Shown piece by piece: positions 52,851 through 61,513 of a DNA stretch of 64,000 nucleotides. This DNA comes from Streptomyces sp. NBC_00576 (GTDB lineage Bacteria; Actinomycetota; Actinomycetes; Streptomycetales; Streptomycetaceae), in assembly GCF_036345175.1 (NCBI RefSeq), contig NZ_CP107780.1, positions 4,526,001-4,590,000 on the forward strand, in the 5' to 3' direction. A program made the translations under genes and the position numbers. The notes under the pieces were generated by a model, which was given only the letters and a program-made list of their open reading frames with translations, made no database searches and was not told the DNA's origin. Positions within the stretch are counted from its first letter, which is position 1; every line of letters starts with the position of its first letter.

Positions 52851-53039
52851 TCAAACGGACGACGGCCGCCGTTCCATGAAATAGGCGAGCGCCTGGGCCT
52901 TGAGGCGGTCGAGGCACGGCTCGCACGCGTAGAAGGGGGCGTGCTGCCCATCCCACTGCACCGGGCCGAGCCAGATCACCAGAACTCCGGTACGCCCGCA
53001 GCCCAGCCAGCAATCAGCGGTGATCCACGGCCACTCCAT
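52851..53039 (-). CDS. Small CxxxC/CxxC zinc-ribbon-like protein (62 aa)
   Basis: This 62-residue protein contains DCWLGCGRTGVLVIWLG and ACEPCLDRLKAQ, two Cys pairs spaced like a small zinc ribbon, followed by a helix. AAGGGGA lies upstream of ATG 53039. It lies between the Cys-rich 70-residue gene and the lanthipeptide precursor on the same strand. Comparable tiny proteins are frequent near XRE/ATPase regulator sets in Streptomyces, without known function. It could be regulatory; it is not a lanthipeptide precursor because it lacks a leader box. Confidence 0.7.
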   Translation of the reverse strand: MEWPWITADCWLGCGRTGVLVIWLGPVQWDGQHAPFYACEPCLDRLKAQALAYFMERRPSSV

Positions 53040-53057
53040 GGAGGGACGTCCCCTTTC

Positions 53058-53270
53058 TCAGCTGGTCTGGATGGTCGATCTGGCGGCCTGACAGTGGGAC
53101 GCGCAGGCCCAGAGCTGAAACGGCAGACCTCGGTGGCGTACCTCGCACAGCCGTCGACCGCTCGCTCCCAGCGGCCGGGCACAGAGGGCGCAGTCCATGG
53201 CCATCTGCTGGCGGGGCCGGAGTCGGGCGAGGTCCGGAAGGGGCGAAGGTGCCGTGGGCGGGACGCTCAC
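53058..53270 (-). CDS. Small Cys-rich protein (70 aa)
   Basis: GTG 53270 overlaps the stop of the ATPase gene (GTGA), a strong sign of a real coupled gene. The C-terminal half has MDCALCARPLGASG, GRRLCEVRHRGLP and WACASHCQAAR, a CxxC...C...C...H/C pattern that should bind zinc. The N-terminal third is Pro-rich. Together with the 62-residue neighbour it forms a pair of small metal-binding proteins between the ATPase and the precursor. Function unknown. Confidence 0.68.
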   Translation of the reverse strand: MSVPPTAPSPLPDLARLRPRQQMAMDCALCARPLGASGRRLCEVRHRGLPFQLWACASHCQAARSTIQTS

Positions 53271-53713
53271 TTGCTGCCCTCGGTGCAGAGTTCCGCCCAG
53301 ACCTCTTTGCCCCAAGGACGTCTGCCCGAGCCATGCAGGTCGTAGCCCCAGCGGTTGGCGACAGCATCGACGAGGAGCAACCCGCGCCCCGACTCGTCGT
53401 CGTCAGCCACCTGGCTGAGTATGGGCAGACGCGATGGTTCCCGGTCCACGACCCCGACACGCAGTCGCGTCGCGCTCGGTCGCCCAACCGTGAGACGGAT
53501 CTCGGGACACGGAGTGTGCCTGGAGGCGTTCGCGATCAGCTCCGTGACGATCAGCGCGGCCCGGTCGGCGAGGCCGTCGAGGTGCCACACACCGAGGACG
53601 TCTCGGACGAGTTCGCGGCCGATCTCGGCCGTGGACGGCTCGCACGGGAAGGTCTGACTGTACGTGGGGTGGCCGACGGAGAGGGCCTCAACTGGTGTTC
53701 TCTGACTCGTCAT
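53267..53713 (-). CDS. RsbW-like ATP-binding regulatory protein
   Basis: This 148-residue protein is a stand-alone histidine-kinase-type ATPase domain of the anti-sigma-factor type. It has the N box LIVTELIANASRHT, the G1-like VGVVDREPSRLP, the G2 box ESGRGLLLVDAVANRWG and a terminal GKEVWAEL strand. Streptomyces have dozens of these; most act as serine kinases or anti-sigma factors. ATG 53713 starts the domain-bearing part. It is the promoter-proximal gene on this strand, coupled to the 70-residue gene and divergent from the XRE-TPR regulator, so it may help control the lanthipeptide operon. Confidence 0.85.
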   Translation of the reverse strand: MTSQRTPVEALSVGHPTYSQTFPCEPSTAEIGRELVRDVLGVWHLDGLADRAALIVTELIANASRHTPCPEIRLTVGRPSATRLRVGVVDREPSRLPILSQVADDDESGRGLLLVDAVANRWGYDLHGSGRRPWGKEVWAELCTEGSK

Positions 53714-53859
53714 TGGGGTGGAGCCTTCGTGTCGTCTCGGCGCCCGGCCCACCCCCGCGGGGGAACCTCAGGGGCGGGCCGGGCCGTCAACAGCCGCCCG
53801 CACGGTGGGGCGCGGCGGGCGACCAGCACCCAGACAACTCCCTTTCCCAGAAGGTTGGT

Positions 53860-53927
53860 TAGGACGTTCAGGCACTCAGTCGACGGACCTGCCTAGGACG
53901 TTTTGACCTCTCGTTTACCTGGCAGGT
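53860..53927. promoter_or_regulatory. Repeat-rich divergent control region
   Basis: TAGGACGTT occurs at 53860-53868 and 53894-53902, 34 bp apart on the same strand. ACCTGGCAGGT, a perfect 11-bp palindrome, lies at 53917-53927. TTGACC at 53903-53908 could be a -35 box for the XRE-TPR gene. This region separates the ATPase/lanthipeptide genes from the XRE-TPR regulator and is where that regulator would be expected to bind. Confidence 0.5.
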
Positions 53928-53954
53928 GAGGATCGCGCGGACTACCGTGCCCGC

Positions 53955-55238
53955 ATGGACACCACCCGCAACACCGTTCTTGAGGCGTGGATGACCGAAC
54001 ACGGCTACAGCTCCAACAGCCTCGCCGAGGCCGTGAACAGGGCCATTGAACGGTTGACCGGGCGCCCTGGAGGACTCGACGGCTCATCGGTCCGAGCATG
54101 GAAAGCGGGCCGGGTCACGTGGCCAAAGTCAGCTGCCCGCAAGGCACTTGAGGACGTCACCGGACTACCCGCCGTCGCTTTAGGGTTCGTGCCACGGGGC
54201 CGGCCTTCGTCCATCCCGGCCCCACCGCAGCAGGAGGACCCCGACATGAAGCGCCGTACCCTTGTCGGCAGCATCGCGGCGGCTGCTGCCGCAGCAGCCG
54301 CACCCGGCACCGCATCGCCACGCCGTATCGGCATGAGCGACGTCAACCGCCTGAACAAGCGCTTCGCCGAGATCATCGCCAGCGACCACCGCCACGGCGG
54401 ACAACTCGGCATCGAGCAGCGGGCCGCCGCCCTCGCCGACGAGGCGCTCAACCTCCAGAACTCCGGCAGCGCCACCCAGCGGGTACGCAGCAACCTCTAT
54501 GCCTCCGCAGCGGCGTTCCGTTCCTCAGCAATGTGGGCCGCCATCGACGGCCGCCGCTATGACGTCGCCAAGGCGCACATGCGTGAGGCCCAGGCGCTCG
54601 CCGAGATGTCCGGCGACCAGACGATCAAGTTCCGTATCTGGAGCCATGCGGGAGCCATGTACCGGCACATGGGCCGTCCCGCCGACGCGTTCGCCGCCAA
54701 CGACGTTGCCCGCAACCTGCACCTCACCCGCCGAGACCCCCTGTTCGCATCCCTCGGTATGGCCCGCCAGGGCGCCATCCACGGCGCGGCGCAGGACCGC
54801 ACCGGTACCCGGCGGGCGTTCGAGCAAGCACAGGACGCCATGCTGCGCGCCAACGCCGCCGACTACCGACCGGTGTGGATGCTCGCCTTCTACGACCAGG
54901 CCGAACTGGACTCCCTGGCCCTCTCCGCGCACTTGGCGCTCGGCGACTACTCGACCGCCGAGTACCACGCTCACCGTTGTCTGTCCGCCCTCCGGCCCCA
55001 TATGATCCGTTCCCGGGCCATCACGACCACCCGGCTCGCACACGCCCAGCTCGCGCAGGGCGCCCCCGAAGCCGCCACAGCCACCGCGATGAAGGTCCCC
55101 GCCGAAGCTGCCACCCAGCACGCCCGGGTCACGCGCATGCTGCAGGAATTCGGGGCCGCACTACGCGCCACGGCACCGGGCAGCCCCACCGTGCAGACCT
55201 GGACCGAGCACACCACCACCTGGAGGATTGCCGCATGA
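53955..55238 (+). CDS. XRE-type regulator with C-terminal TPR domain
   Basis: This 427-residue regulator has an N-terminal helix-turn-helix of the relaxed type common in Streptomyces (NSLAEAVNRAIERLTGRPGG, then SSVRAWKAGRVTWPKSAARK, residues 20-70). A linker with an Ala-rich RRTLVGSIAAAAAAA stretch follows, then helical TPR-like repeats to the end (ALADEALNLQNSGSATQRV, HMREAQALAEMSG). Such proteins are linked to natural-product clusters and may sense peptides. It is divergent from the ATPase and lanthipeptide genes, and its stop overlaps the GNAT start. Confidence 0.85.
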   Translation: MDTTRNTVLEAWMTEHGYSSNSLAEAVNRAIERLTGRPGGLDGSSVRAWKAGRVTWPKSAARKALEDVTGLPAVALGFVPRGRPSSIPAPPQQEDPDMKRRTLVGSIAAAAAAAAAPGTASPRRIGMSDVNRLNKRFAEIIASDHRHGGQLGIEQRAAALADEALNLQNSGSATQRVRSNLYASAAAFRSSAMWAAIDGRRYDVAKAHMREAQALAEMSGDQTIKFRIWSHAGAMYRHMGRPADAFAANDVARNLHLTRRDPLFASLGMARQGAIHGAAQDRTGTRRAFEQAQDAMLRANAADYRPVWMLAFYDQAELDSLALSAHLALGDYSTAEYHAHRCLSALRPHMIRSRAITTTRLAHAQLAQGAPEAATATAMKVPAEAATQHARVTRMLQEFGAALRATAPGSPTVQTWTEHTTTWRIAA

Positions 55239-55774
55239 CCACGGCGCCCGCCATCGAACTGCGCACCTTCACCACCCTCGACACCGCCCGCGGCGACCTC
55301 CTCGACGTGTACGCCGACGTACGCGCCCCACTACTCCACCTGCCGAACTACGCCGTCACCGCGTTCGGCGAGCGCCTGGACCGGCACAGCGCCGAGCCGG
55401 GGTTCACGGCCGTCCTCGCGTACGCGGACGGACATCCGGTCGGTTACGCCTACGGCAACACCATCGAGCACGGCGACCGCTACTGGCAGCGGATCAGCCC
55501 GGCGCCGGCGGAGAAGTACACCGAGCGTCCGGCCGTGGCCCTGAAGGAGATCGGCGTCCGGCCGTCCTGGCGGAAGACCGGTACCGCCCGCCGCATCCAC
55601 GATGCCCTACTCGCCACATGCGACGAGCCGTACGTCACGCTCATGGTCAACCCGGCCGCTGGCGACGGAAAAGTCCACGCGCTCTACAAGTCGTGGGGAT
55701 ACGAGGACATCGGACAGAGCCAACCATCACCGGCCTCGCCAGTCCTCACCGCGATGATCCGCGCCATCCGCTGA
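55235..55774 (+). CDS. GNAT-family acetyltransferase
   Basis: This 179-residue N-acetyltransferase has the strand VLAYADGHPVGYAYG and the acetyl-CoA region KEIGVRPSWRKTGTARRIH. The C-terminal segment YVTLMVNPAAG, HALYKSWGYEDIG is typical of the fold. ATG 55235 overlaps the XRE-TPR stop (ATGA), so the pair is coupled. Acetylation of the peptide product, a precursor amine or a resistance target are all possible; nothing in the sequence decides among them. Confidence 0.85.
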   Translation: MTTAPAIELRTFTTLDTARGDLLDVYADVRAPLLHLPNYAVTAFGERLDRHSAEPGFTAVLAYADGHPVGYAYGNTIEHGDRYWQRISPAPAEKYTERPAVALKEIGVRPSWRKTGTARRIHDALLATCDEPYVTLMVNPAAGDGKVHALYKSWGYEDIGQSQPSPASPVLTAMIRAIR

Positions 55775-55966
55775 CCGGCGCCTACGACCCGCCGTCTTCG
55801 AACGACGCGACTGCTCTGCCATATCCAAAGCCCTGGTCAGCGCCAGCCGCACTCATGGCATCGCGACTCATGGAATGCTGAGCCACGCCTCGTTCAGCGT
55901 GACCTCGGGGCCCGCAGTCCTGGCTAGTGGCCTGGTCCGCGGATGATCAGGCAGGGGGGCGGGACC

Positions 55967-58240
55967 ATGGAAACGTTCGACGTGGGCAGGCTGACGGACT
56001 TCGACTTCGAGGCCGTGTGCAAGGACCTTTTCGAGCTGGAATTCGGCGTTCGGCTGGAGATCTTCACCTCCGGGCCGGACGGAGGCGTGGACCTGCGGCA
56101 TATGCAGGGAGACGATCCCGCCCTCATCGTGCAGTGCAAGCATTTCCACCGGTCCGGCCGAGCCAAACTACTGGCCCACATGCGGAAGGCCGAAGCACCC
56201 AAGCTCGCCCATCTCAAGCCAGGGCGCTATGTCCTTGCCACATCGGTCGAGCTCAGCCGTGCCGCCAAGGACAAGCTCTACGACATGCTGCAGCCGTTCG
56301 TCAGGTCACCGAGCGACATCTACGGCAAAGATGACATCGATGCGCTTCTCCGCAAGCACGATCAGGTGGTCAGGCGGCATCTGCGACTCTGGCTGACGAG
56401 CGCTTCGGTACTCAACTCCCTCATGTCCAAGAGCATCGTCACGCGTTCCCACGCCCTCACCGACGCAGTCAAGGCAACTCTGCGCACGTATGCCGACAAC
56501 GGCAGCCTCGGGGAAGCGCTGCGACTTCTTGACGATCGGCACGTTTGCGTGGTCGCCGGGACTCCGGGAGTGGGTAAGACCACGCTCAGCCATGTGCTGT
56601 GTGCCCACTACGTGAGTCACGGGTACGACATCATAGAGATCTCCGAAGACGCGGAGGAAGCAAATGCACTGTGGGACCCTGACGTCCCGCAACTTTTCTA
56701 CTACGACGATTTTCTGGGACAGACCGCGATCGACGAAAAGCTAGGGAAGAACGAGGACGGCCGCCTAATATCTCTGATGCAACGGGCGGCGAACTCCCCC
56801 AACAAGAGGTTTTTGCTCACCACGCGGGAGTACATTCTCGCACAGGCCAGACAGAGGTACGAGCGCCTCGACAGGCACCGTTTCGATGTCCATACGTGCG
56901 TGCTCGACGTGGCCGAGTACACGTACGAGGCGAGGGCGTCAATCCTCTACAACCACGTCTCTGCCTCCAGCCTTCCGGCTCGCACGAAATCTATATTCGC
57001 ATCTCCAGGCACGTACGCACCCATTATCCAGCACGGGAATTTTAATCCGCGCGTTATTTCCGCGACATTGTCCGAGGCTGTAGCATTCGGGACCACAGGG
57101 AAGCGCATCGCGGCCGAAATGGTTGCCAACCTGAATGATCCGGGCCGCGTGTGGGGTCACATCGTCAACCACCAAATCGGCGCATCCGACACCCTCCTAC
57201 TTAAAACGCAACTGTCTTTCCTGTCCGGCATTCGGATGGATACCCTCGAAAGCGCCTGGGCTTCGTCGGGGGGTGCACTCCGGGACCTGCACAATGCACT
57301 GAAGGTACTGGACGGGACGATGCTCAGGAGCGTGCGTCACGGAGAAGTGGTGTTCGTGGAGTTCCATAACCCGTCGGTGCGCGACTACATGCGCGATTTC
57401 ATTTCTTCCGATCACTCCGAGATGAAGGACTTCGTCGATCGCATCCAGCTCTTCGAGCAGGTCGAGTCGCTATGGTCCATGCTCTCGTCCCATAACGCGG
57501 AGCAGGTGCTGCAAGCCTTGATGCGCTGCATGCCGGAGTTGGAGCGGAGTGCGGAGCTTGCCTTCCGGGCGGAGACCGTCGTGGTGGAAGGTCACCACTC
57601 CGCGCATGACAATGCCCATCGGGCTCTGCTCTGCCTGAAGCTGGGAACCGCCGTGGCGTCCGAGCGCGTGCATGACATTGGGTGGCGGAGTATCAGCGAA
57701 GACAGTGTGATCAGCAAAGCATGGGATCAGCAGACGGTTCAGGACATTATCGGTTTTCTCGGCGATTCGAAGAGGCAGGATCTCAGAGAATTCGTCCCGC
57801 AAGCAGTCGACCAGGCAGCCGAATGGATCATGGAACTCGATCTTCCGGATTGGCGATCCTTGAGCGACGCCCTGGATTTCGCCTCACTGCTGACGGATTT
57901 CGAAAAAGGGGAAGAGGCGCATGAGTATGTCGCAGGCCGCATGGACGATTACGCCGAATGGGCTCTAGAGAGCTGGGTGGAACACGGTGATGGGTCCAGA
58001 TATGACCTGACCGAGATGGAGGCCATCTTCCGTCATTACGAATCCGGGGATGGGGACCTGTACCGGCTTGACGAGGAGATGTTCGACAAGGTCCGCGCTC
58101 TCGTGGAGGCATCGGCATCGCCCCTCAGTGCCCCGAGGACGCCGAGACGCCCTGCGCCCGCCCGTTCGACCGAGCCGACGGCGGCCGAGAGGGAGGGTGT
58201 GGCCCGCATGATGGCCACGCTCACTCCCGACGGCACGTGA
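55967..58240 (+). CDS. Mrr-type nuclease fused to a STAND NTPase (Avs-like defence protein)
   Basis: This is a 757-residue protein. Residues 5-110 are a restriction-endonuclease-like (Mrr) domain with Glu15 (DFDFEAVCKDLF), Asp42 (DGGVDLR) and Gln56-x-Lys58 (IVQCKHF), the complete active-site set. From about 195 a P-loop NTPase follows: Walker A VAGTPGVGKTTLSH, Walker B LFYYDDFLG, sensor LLTTREYIL. This resembles the nSTAND3 class. A helical C-terminal region follows, ending in a Pro/Arg tail. Such architectures act as intracellular phage sensors that cut DNA when triggered. GC content is clearly lower than in neighbours. It is convergent with a type I restriction operon and has no partner gene of its own. 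Confidence 0.85.
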   Translation: METFDVGRLTDFDFEAVCKDLFELEFGVRLEIFTSGPDGGVDLRHMQGDDPALIVQCKHFHRSGRAKLLAHMRKAEAPKLAHLKPGRYVLATSVELSRAAKDKLYDMLQPFVRSPSDIYGKDDIDALLRKHDQVVRRHLRLWLTSASVLNSLMSKSIVTRSHALTDAVKATLRTYADNGSLGEALRLLDDRHVCVVAGTPGVGKTTLSHVLCAHYVSHGYDIIEISEDAEEANALWDPDVPQLFYYDDFLGQTAIDEKLGKNEDGRLISLMQRAANSPNKRFLLTTREYILAQARQRYERLDRHRFDVHTCVLDVAEYTYEARASILYNHVSASSLPARTKSIFASPGTYAPIIQHGNFNPRVISATLSEAVAFGTTGKRIAAEMVANLNDPGRVWGHIVNHQIGASDTLLLKTQLSFLSGIRMDTLESAWASSGGALRDLHNALKVLDGTMLRSVRHGEVVFVEFHNPSVRDYMRDFISSDHSEMKDFVDRIQLFEQVESLWSMLSSHNAEQVLQALMRCMPELERSAELAFRAETVVVEGHHSAHDNAHRALLCLKLGTAVASERVHDIGWRSISEDSVISKAWDQQTVQDIIGFLGDSKRQDLREFVPQAVDQAAEWIMELDLPDWRSLSDALDFASLLTDFEKGEEAHEYVAGRMDDYAEWALESWVEHGDGSRYDLTEMEAIFRHYESGDGDLYRLDEEMFDKVRALVEASASPLSAPRTPRRPAPARSTEPTAAEREGVARMMATLTPDGT

Positions 58241-58346
58241 GACCGCTCGGCATGCGGCCCCGACGGCTCGGGCGGCCGAGGCCGCCCTGCTCGTGGCGCT
58301 GTCACGCAGGCAGACACGCACCACCGCTCAACGGCCCCTCACGTAC

Positions 58347-58370
58347 AAGGCTGTTGTCAGTGCCAGCCTT
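58347..58370. terminator. Short bidirectional terminator
   Basis: AAGGCTG and CAGCCTT pair perfectly around 10 nt, with a T run and TTAA at the right edge. It lies between the convergent nuclease-STAND gene and hsdR and touches the hsdR stop codon. Confidence 0.6.
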
Positions 58371-61300
58371 TAAGGAGCCACCTGCTGATCGACCGCCGCT
58401 TCGTAGAAGGCATCCGCGAGGGCGACGATGATCGAGTTGATGGCCGGCCCGTCGGTGAAGAAGTAGTCAGCCATCGTGTTGTGAGCGTCCTGGTTATCTG
58501 CGACCGCCTCCGTTACGGCTGCTTGGAAGTCTGGTGACTCCACGAACTGCTTCTTGGAGTTCACCTTGGTCTGCCTGATCAGGTTCGGGTCGGCGAGCAA
58601 CCGCTGGACGAGTCCCTGCACGAACTCCCTGACCTGGGACTCGGCGAACGATTCGGCGCCGAAGAGGTCGTTCATCTTGTCTATGACGACCTGGAGCGCG
58701 ACGTACTTCGGATCCTTCTTCATTCCCGTGCCGGCTGCGCTGATGCCCTTCAGCTGCCCGTCGCCAACGAGCGAGATGTTGACCGGGATTGCCTTGTTGT
58801 GCTTGACCCCGACCAGCACCACGTCGGAGAGGTCCACGTCGGCCGCCCAAGCGGACTCCGCGATGACCTTCTCCAGCAGGCGCAGGAAGATCGAGAGCAT
58901 CTCCATGTAGGGGTCGCCGTAGTCGACGATCTGGGACATGAAGTCATAGAGACGTACGTAGGTGGAGACATCCTTGCGGAACAGGTCGAGCGCCTGGAGC
59001 GTGACCTTGTCCTCCTCCTCGATTGCCCGCGCGTAGCGGCGTCGGAAGCCGTGCTGCGCCGGGCTGATCGCCGCCGAGAGCGCGTTGTTGCCCTTCCGGG
59101 TCACCCACAGCTCGGCGACCTTGCGAACGTCGTCCTCGGTGTAGATTCCGGCCTGGGCAAGCTTGTTAGCCAGGTGGACGACTACGTACGGATCGGTCTC
59201 GGTTTCAAGGGTCGCATTCTTGAAGTACGGCTCGAAGGCTGTCTTGATGTCCTCGGGCTTGTTGGCGAAGTCGATGACGAACGTCTTGCGCTTCTGCTCC
59301 CCACCAGCGGTGCGATGGGTGCGGTTGAGCCGCGAGAGCGTCTGCACCGCGGTGACCCCTGACAGCTTCTTGTCTATGTACATCGCCGAGAGTAAGGGCT
59401 GGTCGAAGCCGGTCTGGAACTTGTTGGCAACCAGCATGATCTTGTACGTCTGGCCCTTGAATGCGGCTGCCAGATCAGCCCCGGCGCCGGGGTTCATGTT
59501 GGCCTCGGTGAACTCGTCATCCTTCGACGGCTGCGGGCCCCAGTCGCTGTGCCAGGTCTCGTCCTCGGCCATCGTCACCCCGGCGGAGAAGGCGACCAGG
59601 GTACGGTAGTTGTACGAGGCGTCCTCGGTGCGGCGCCTGGCGATGTAGGCGTCGATGGCCAGCTTGTACTTCACCGCGGACTTGCGCGAGTCGGTCACCA
59701 CCATCGCCTTCGCCTTGCCTTCGAGGAGGTAGGCGACATTGGCGTGGAAGTGCTCGACGATGATCTGCACCTTCTGGCTGATGTTCGTTGGGTGGAGCTG
59801 CACCCACCGCATCAGCCCCTTGCGGGCGGCGGCCTCCTCGACCTCTCCCCCGTCACCACTCTCGGCCCTGCCTGCGATCTTCAACGCAGTGTCGTAGGAC
59901 TGATAGCCCTTGAGCACGTCGAGGATGTAACCCTCCTCGATCGCCTGCTTCATCGAGTAAAGGTGGAACTCGTGCGGCTTCCCGTCGGCGCCCTTGCGGC
60001 CGAACAGTTCGAGGGTCTTGTTCTTCGGCGTCGCGGTGAAGGCGAAGTAGGAGATGTTCTCCGACTCGGCCCGCTCGGTCATCTCCGAGGCCAGCACCGA
60101 CTCCACATCGACCTCGCCACCCTCCTCGATCTCCTTGACCTCCTCCGCCGTCAGCACCTGCTTCAGCTTCGAGGAGATCTGACCCGACTGGGAGGAGTGC
60201 GCCTCATCGGCGATGACGGCGAACCGCTTGCCCTTCAGGCCAGCGTCAGTCCGTATCTCGTTCAGCGCATGCGGGAAGGTCTGCACCGTCACCGCGATGA
60301 TTAGCTCACCGTTCTTCAACGCCTGCGCCAGCAGACCCGACTTCGACTTCGCGCCGGCCTTGCGGACGTCCTCGGGGCTGATAGTCGCGACGATCTTGCC
60401 GGTGCCGTCGATCTGCCGAATCGCATCCTGCAGCTGGGAGTCGAGCACGGTGCGGTCCACGACCACGATGACCGAGTCGAAGACCTTCCGGTCATCGACA
60501 TGCAGCCGCGCCAGCCGGTGGGCCGTCCAGGCGATGGTGTTCGTCTTCCCCGACCCGGCCGAGTGCTCAATCAGGTACCGCTGCCCAACACCCTCCTCCT
60601 TCACCGCCTTGACGATGCTTGTGACGGCCTCCCACTGGTGGAACCGCGGGAAGAGCATGCTCGTGCGCCGCACCGACGTGCCGACGGTGACGTCCCACTC
60701 CTCCTTGGTCTGCACGATCATCAGCCTCCCGATGATGTTCAGCCAGGCGTGTTTCTCCCAGACGCGTTCCCACAGGTACGCCGTCGACGACCGTCCGTCC
60801 GCGCCAGGCAGGTTGCCAGCACCGCCGTCGAAGCCGATGTTGAAGGGCAGGAAGTGGGTCCTCTCCCCCTCCAGCCTGGTGGTCATCGCCGCGAGGTCGT
60901 TGGAGACCGCGAAGTGGACCAGAGCGCGGTGTCCGAAGGACAGCAGCGGCTCGGGCCGCCCCTTAGTCAGTGGGTTGCGGCCCTGCTTGTACTGGTTGAT
61001 CGCCTCATCCAGCGACTGGGTGAAGTCCGTCTTCAACTCCACCGTGGCCATCGGAAGACCGTTGACGAAGAACACCAGATCGAGGATGCGCTGGTCAGCG
61101 GTCGAGAAGTGCACCTGCCGCACCACCCGCACCCTCATCGCCTCGTAGTGCGCCGTGGTGGTCGCGTTGAGCGAGGTCTCGGGGCGGAACTGCGCCATTT
61201 TCAACCGGCCGCCACCGATGTACTGCACCCCGTTGCGCAGGATGTTCAGTGTGCCCCCGCCATGCTCCAGCGGCCTGTCCAACGCCGCAGTCAGCACGTC

Positions 61301-61513
61301 GAGGAACTTCGCCTGCGAGCCCGCCGCCTTCAATGCCTTCTCGTACGCCGGCCTCTGCGTCTCCTCCAGCCACGCGTACAGGTCATTCGGGAACAGCGCC
61401 CGCTCCCTGTCGTACTCCCCGCCGTCACGGTCGTTCTCCGAGTACAGCCAACCGTGAGCCTCGAGGTACTTACAGATCTCCGTCTCGAAGACCACCTCGT
61501 TGTGATCGGCCAT
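58370..61513 (-). CDS. hsdR: Type I restriction enzyme, R subunit
   Basis: This 1047-residue HsdR has the N-terminal PD-(D/E)xK nuclease (DLVFFVNGLPMATVELKTDF, about residues 145-165). The SF2 motor follows, with Walker A HSAGSGKTNT (around 325) and Walker B ADEAHSSQ, then the second RecA domain with ANKFQTGFDQP. It ends in the C-terminal helical region that binds the methylase. The size is normal. Its ATG (61513) overlaps the hsdS stop by one base (TGATG); GTG 61516 is an alternative start. It cuts DNA after translocation when the recognition sequence is unmethylated, as part of the HsdR2M2S1 complex. Confidence 0.95.
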   Translation of the reverse strand: MADHNEVVFETEICKYLEAHGWLYSENDRDGGEYDRERALFPNDLYAWLEETQRPAYEKALKAAGSQAKFLDVLTAALDRPLEHGGGTLNILRNGVQYIGGGRLKMAQFRPETSLNATTTAHYEAMRVRVVRQVHFSTADQRILDLVFFVNGLPMATVELKTDFTQSLDEAINQYKQGRNPLTKGRPEPLLSFGHRALVHFAVSNDLAAMTTRLEGERTHFLPFNIGFDGGAGNLPGADGRSSTAYLWERVWEKHAWLNIIGRLMIVQTKEEWDVTVGTSVRRTSMLFPRFHQWEAVTSIVKAVKEEGVGQRYLIEHSAGSGKTNTIAWTAHRLARLHVDDRKVFDSVIVVVDRTVLDSQLQDAIRQIDGTGKIVATISPEDVRKAGAKSKSGLLAQALKNGELIIAVTVQTFPHALNEIRTDAGLKGKRFAVIADEAHSSQSGQISSKLKQVLTAEEVKEIEEGGEVDVESVLASEMTERAESENISYFAFTATPKNKTLELFGRKGADGKPHEFHLYSMKQAIEEGYILDVLKGYQSYDTALKIAGRAESGDGGEVEEAAARKGLMRWVQLHPTNISQKVQIIVEHFHANVAYLLEGKAKAMVVTDSRKSAVKYKLAIDAYIARRRTEDASYNYRTLVAFSAGVTMAEDETWHSDWGPQPSKDDEFTEANMNPGAGADLAAAFKGQTYKIMLVANKFQTGFDQPLLSAMYIDKKLSGVTAVQTLSRLNRTHRTAGGEQKRKTFVIDFANKPEDIKTAFEPYFKNATLETETDPYVVVHLANKLAQAGIYTEDDVRKVAELWVTRKGNNALSAAISPAQHGFRRRYARAIEEEDKVTLQALDLFRKDVSTYVRLYDFMSQIVDYGDPYMEMLSIFLRLLEKVIAESAWAADVDLSDVVLVGVKHNKAIPVNISLVGDGQLKGISAAGTGMKKDPKYVALQVVIDKMNDLFGAESFAESQVREFVQGLVQRLLADPNLIRQTKVNSKKQFVESPDFQAAVTEAVADNQDAHNTMADYFFTDGPAINSIIVALADAFYEAAVDQQVAP

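Noticed and set aside
52664..52951. 95-codon minus-strand frame upstream of the lanthipeptide precursor
   Set aside because: Low-complexity Ser/Arg/Pro composition, no ribosome site, and it overlaps the better-supported 62-residue gene.
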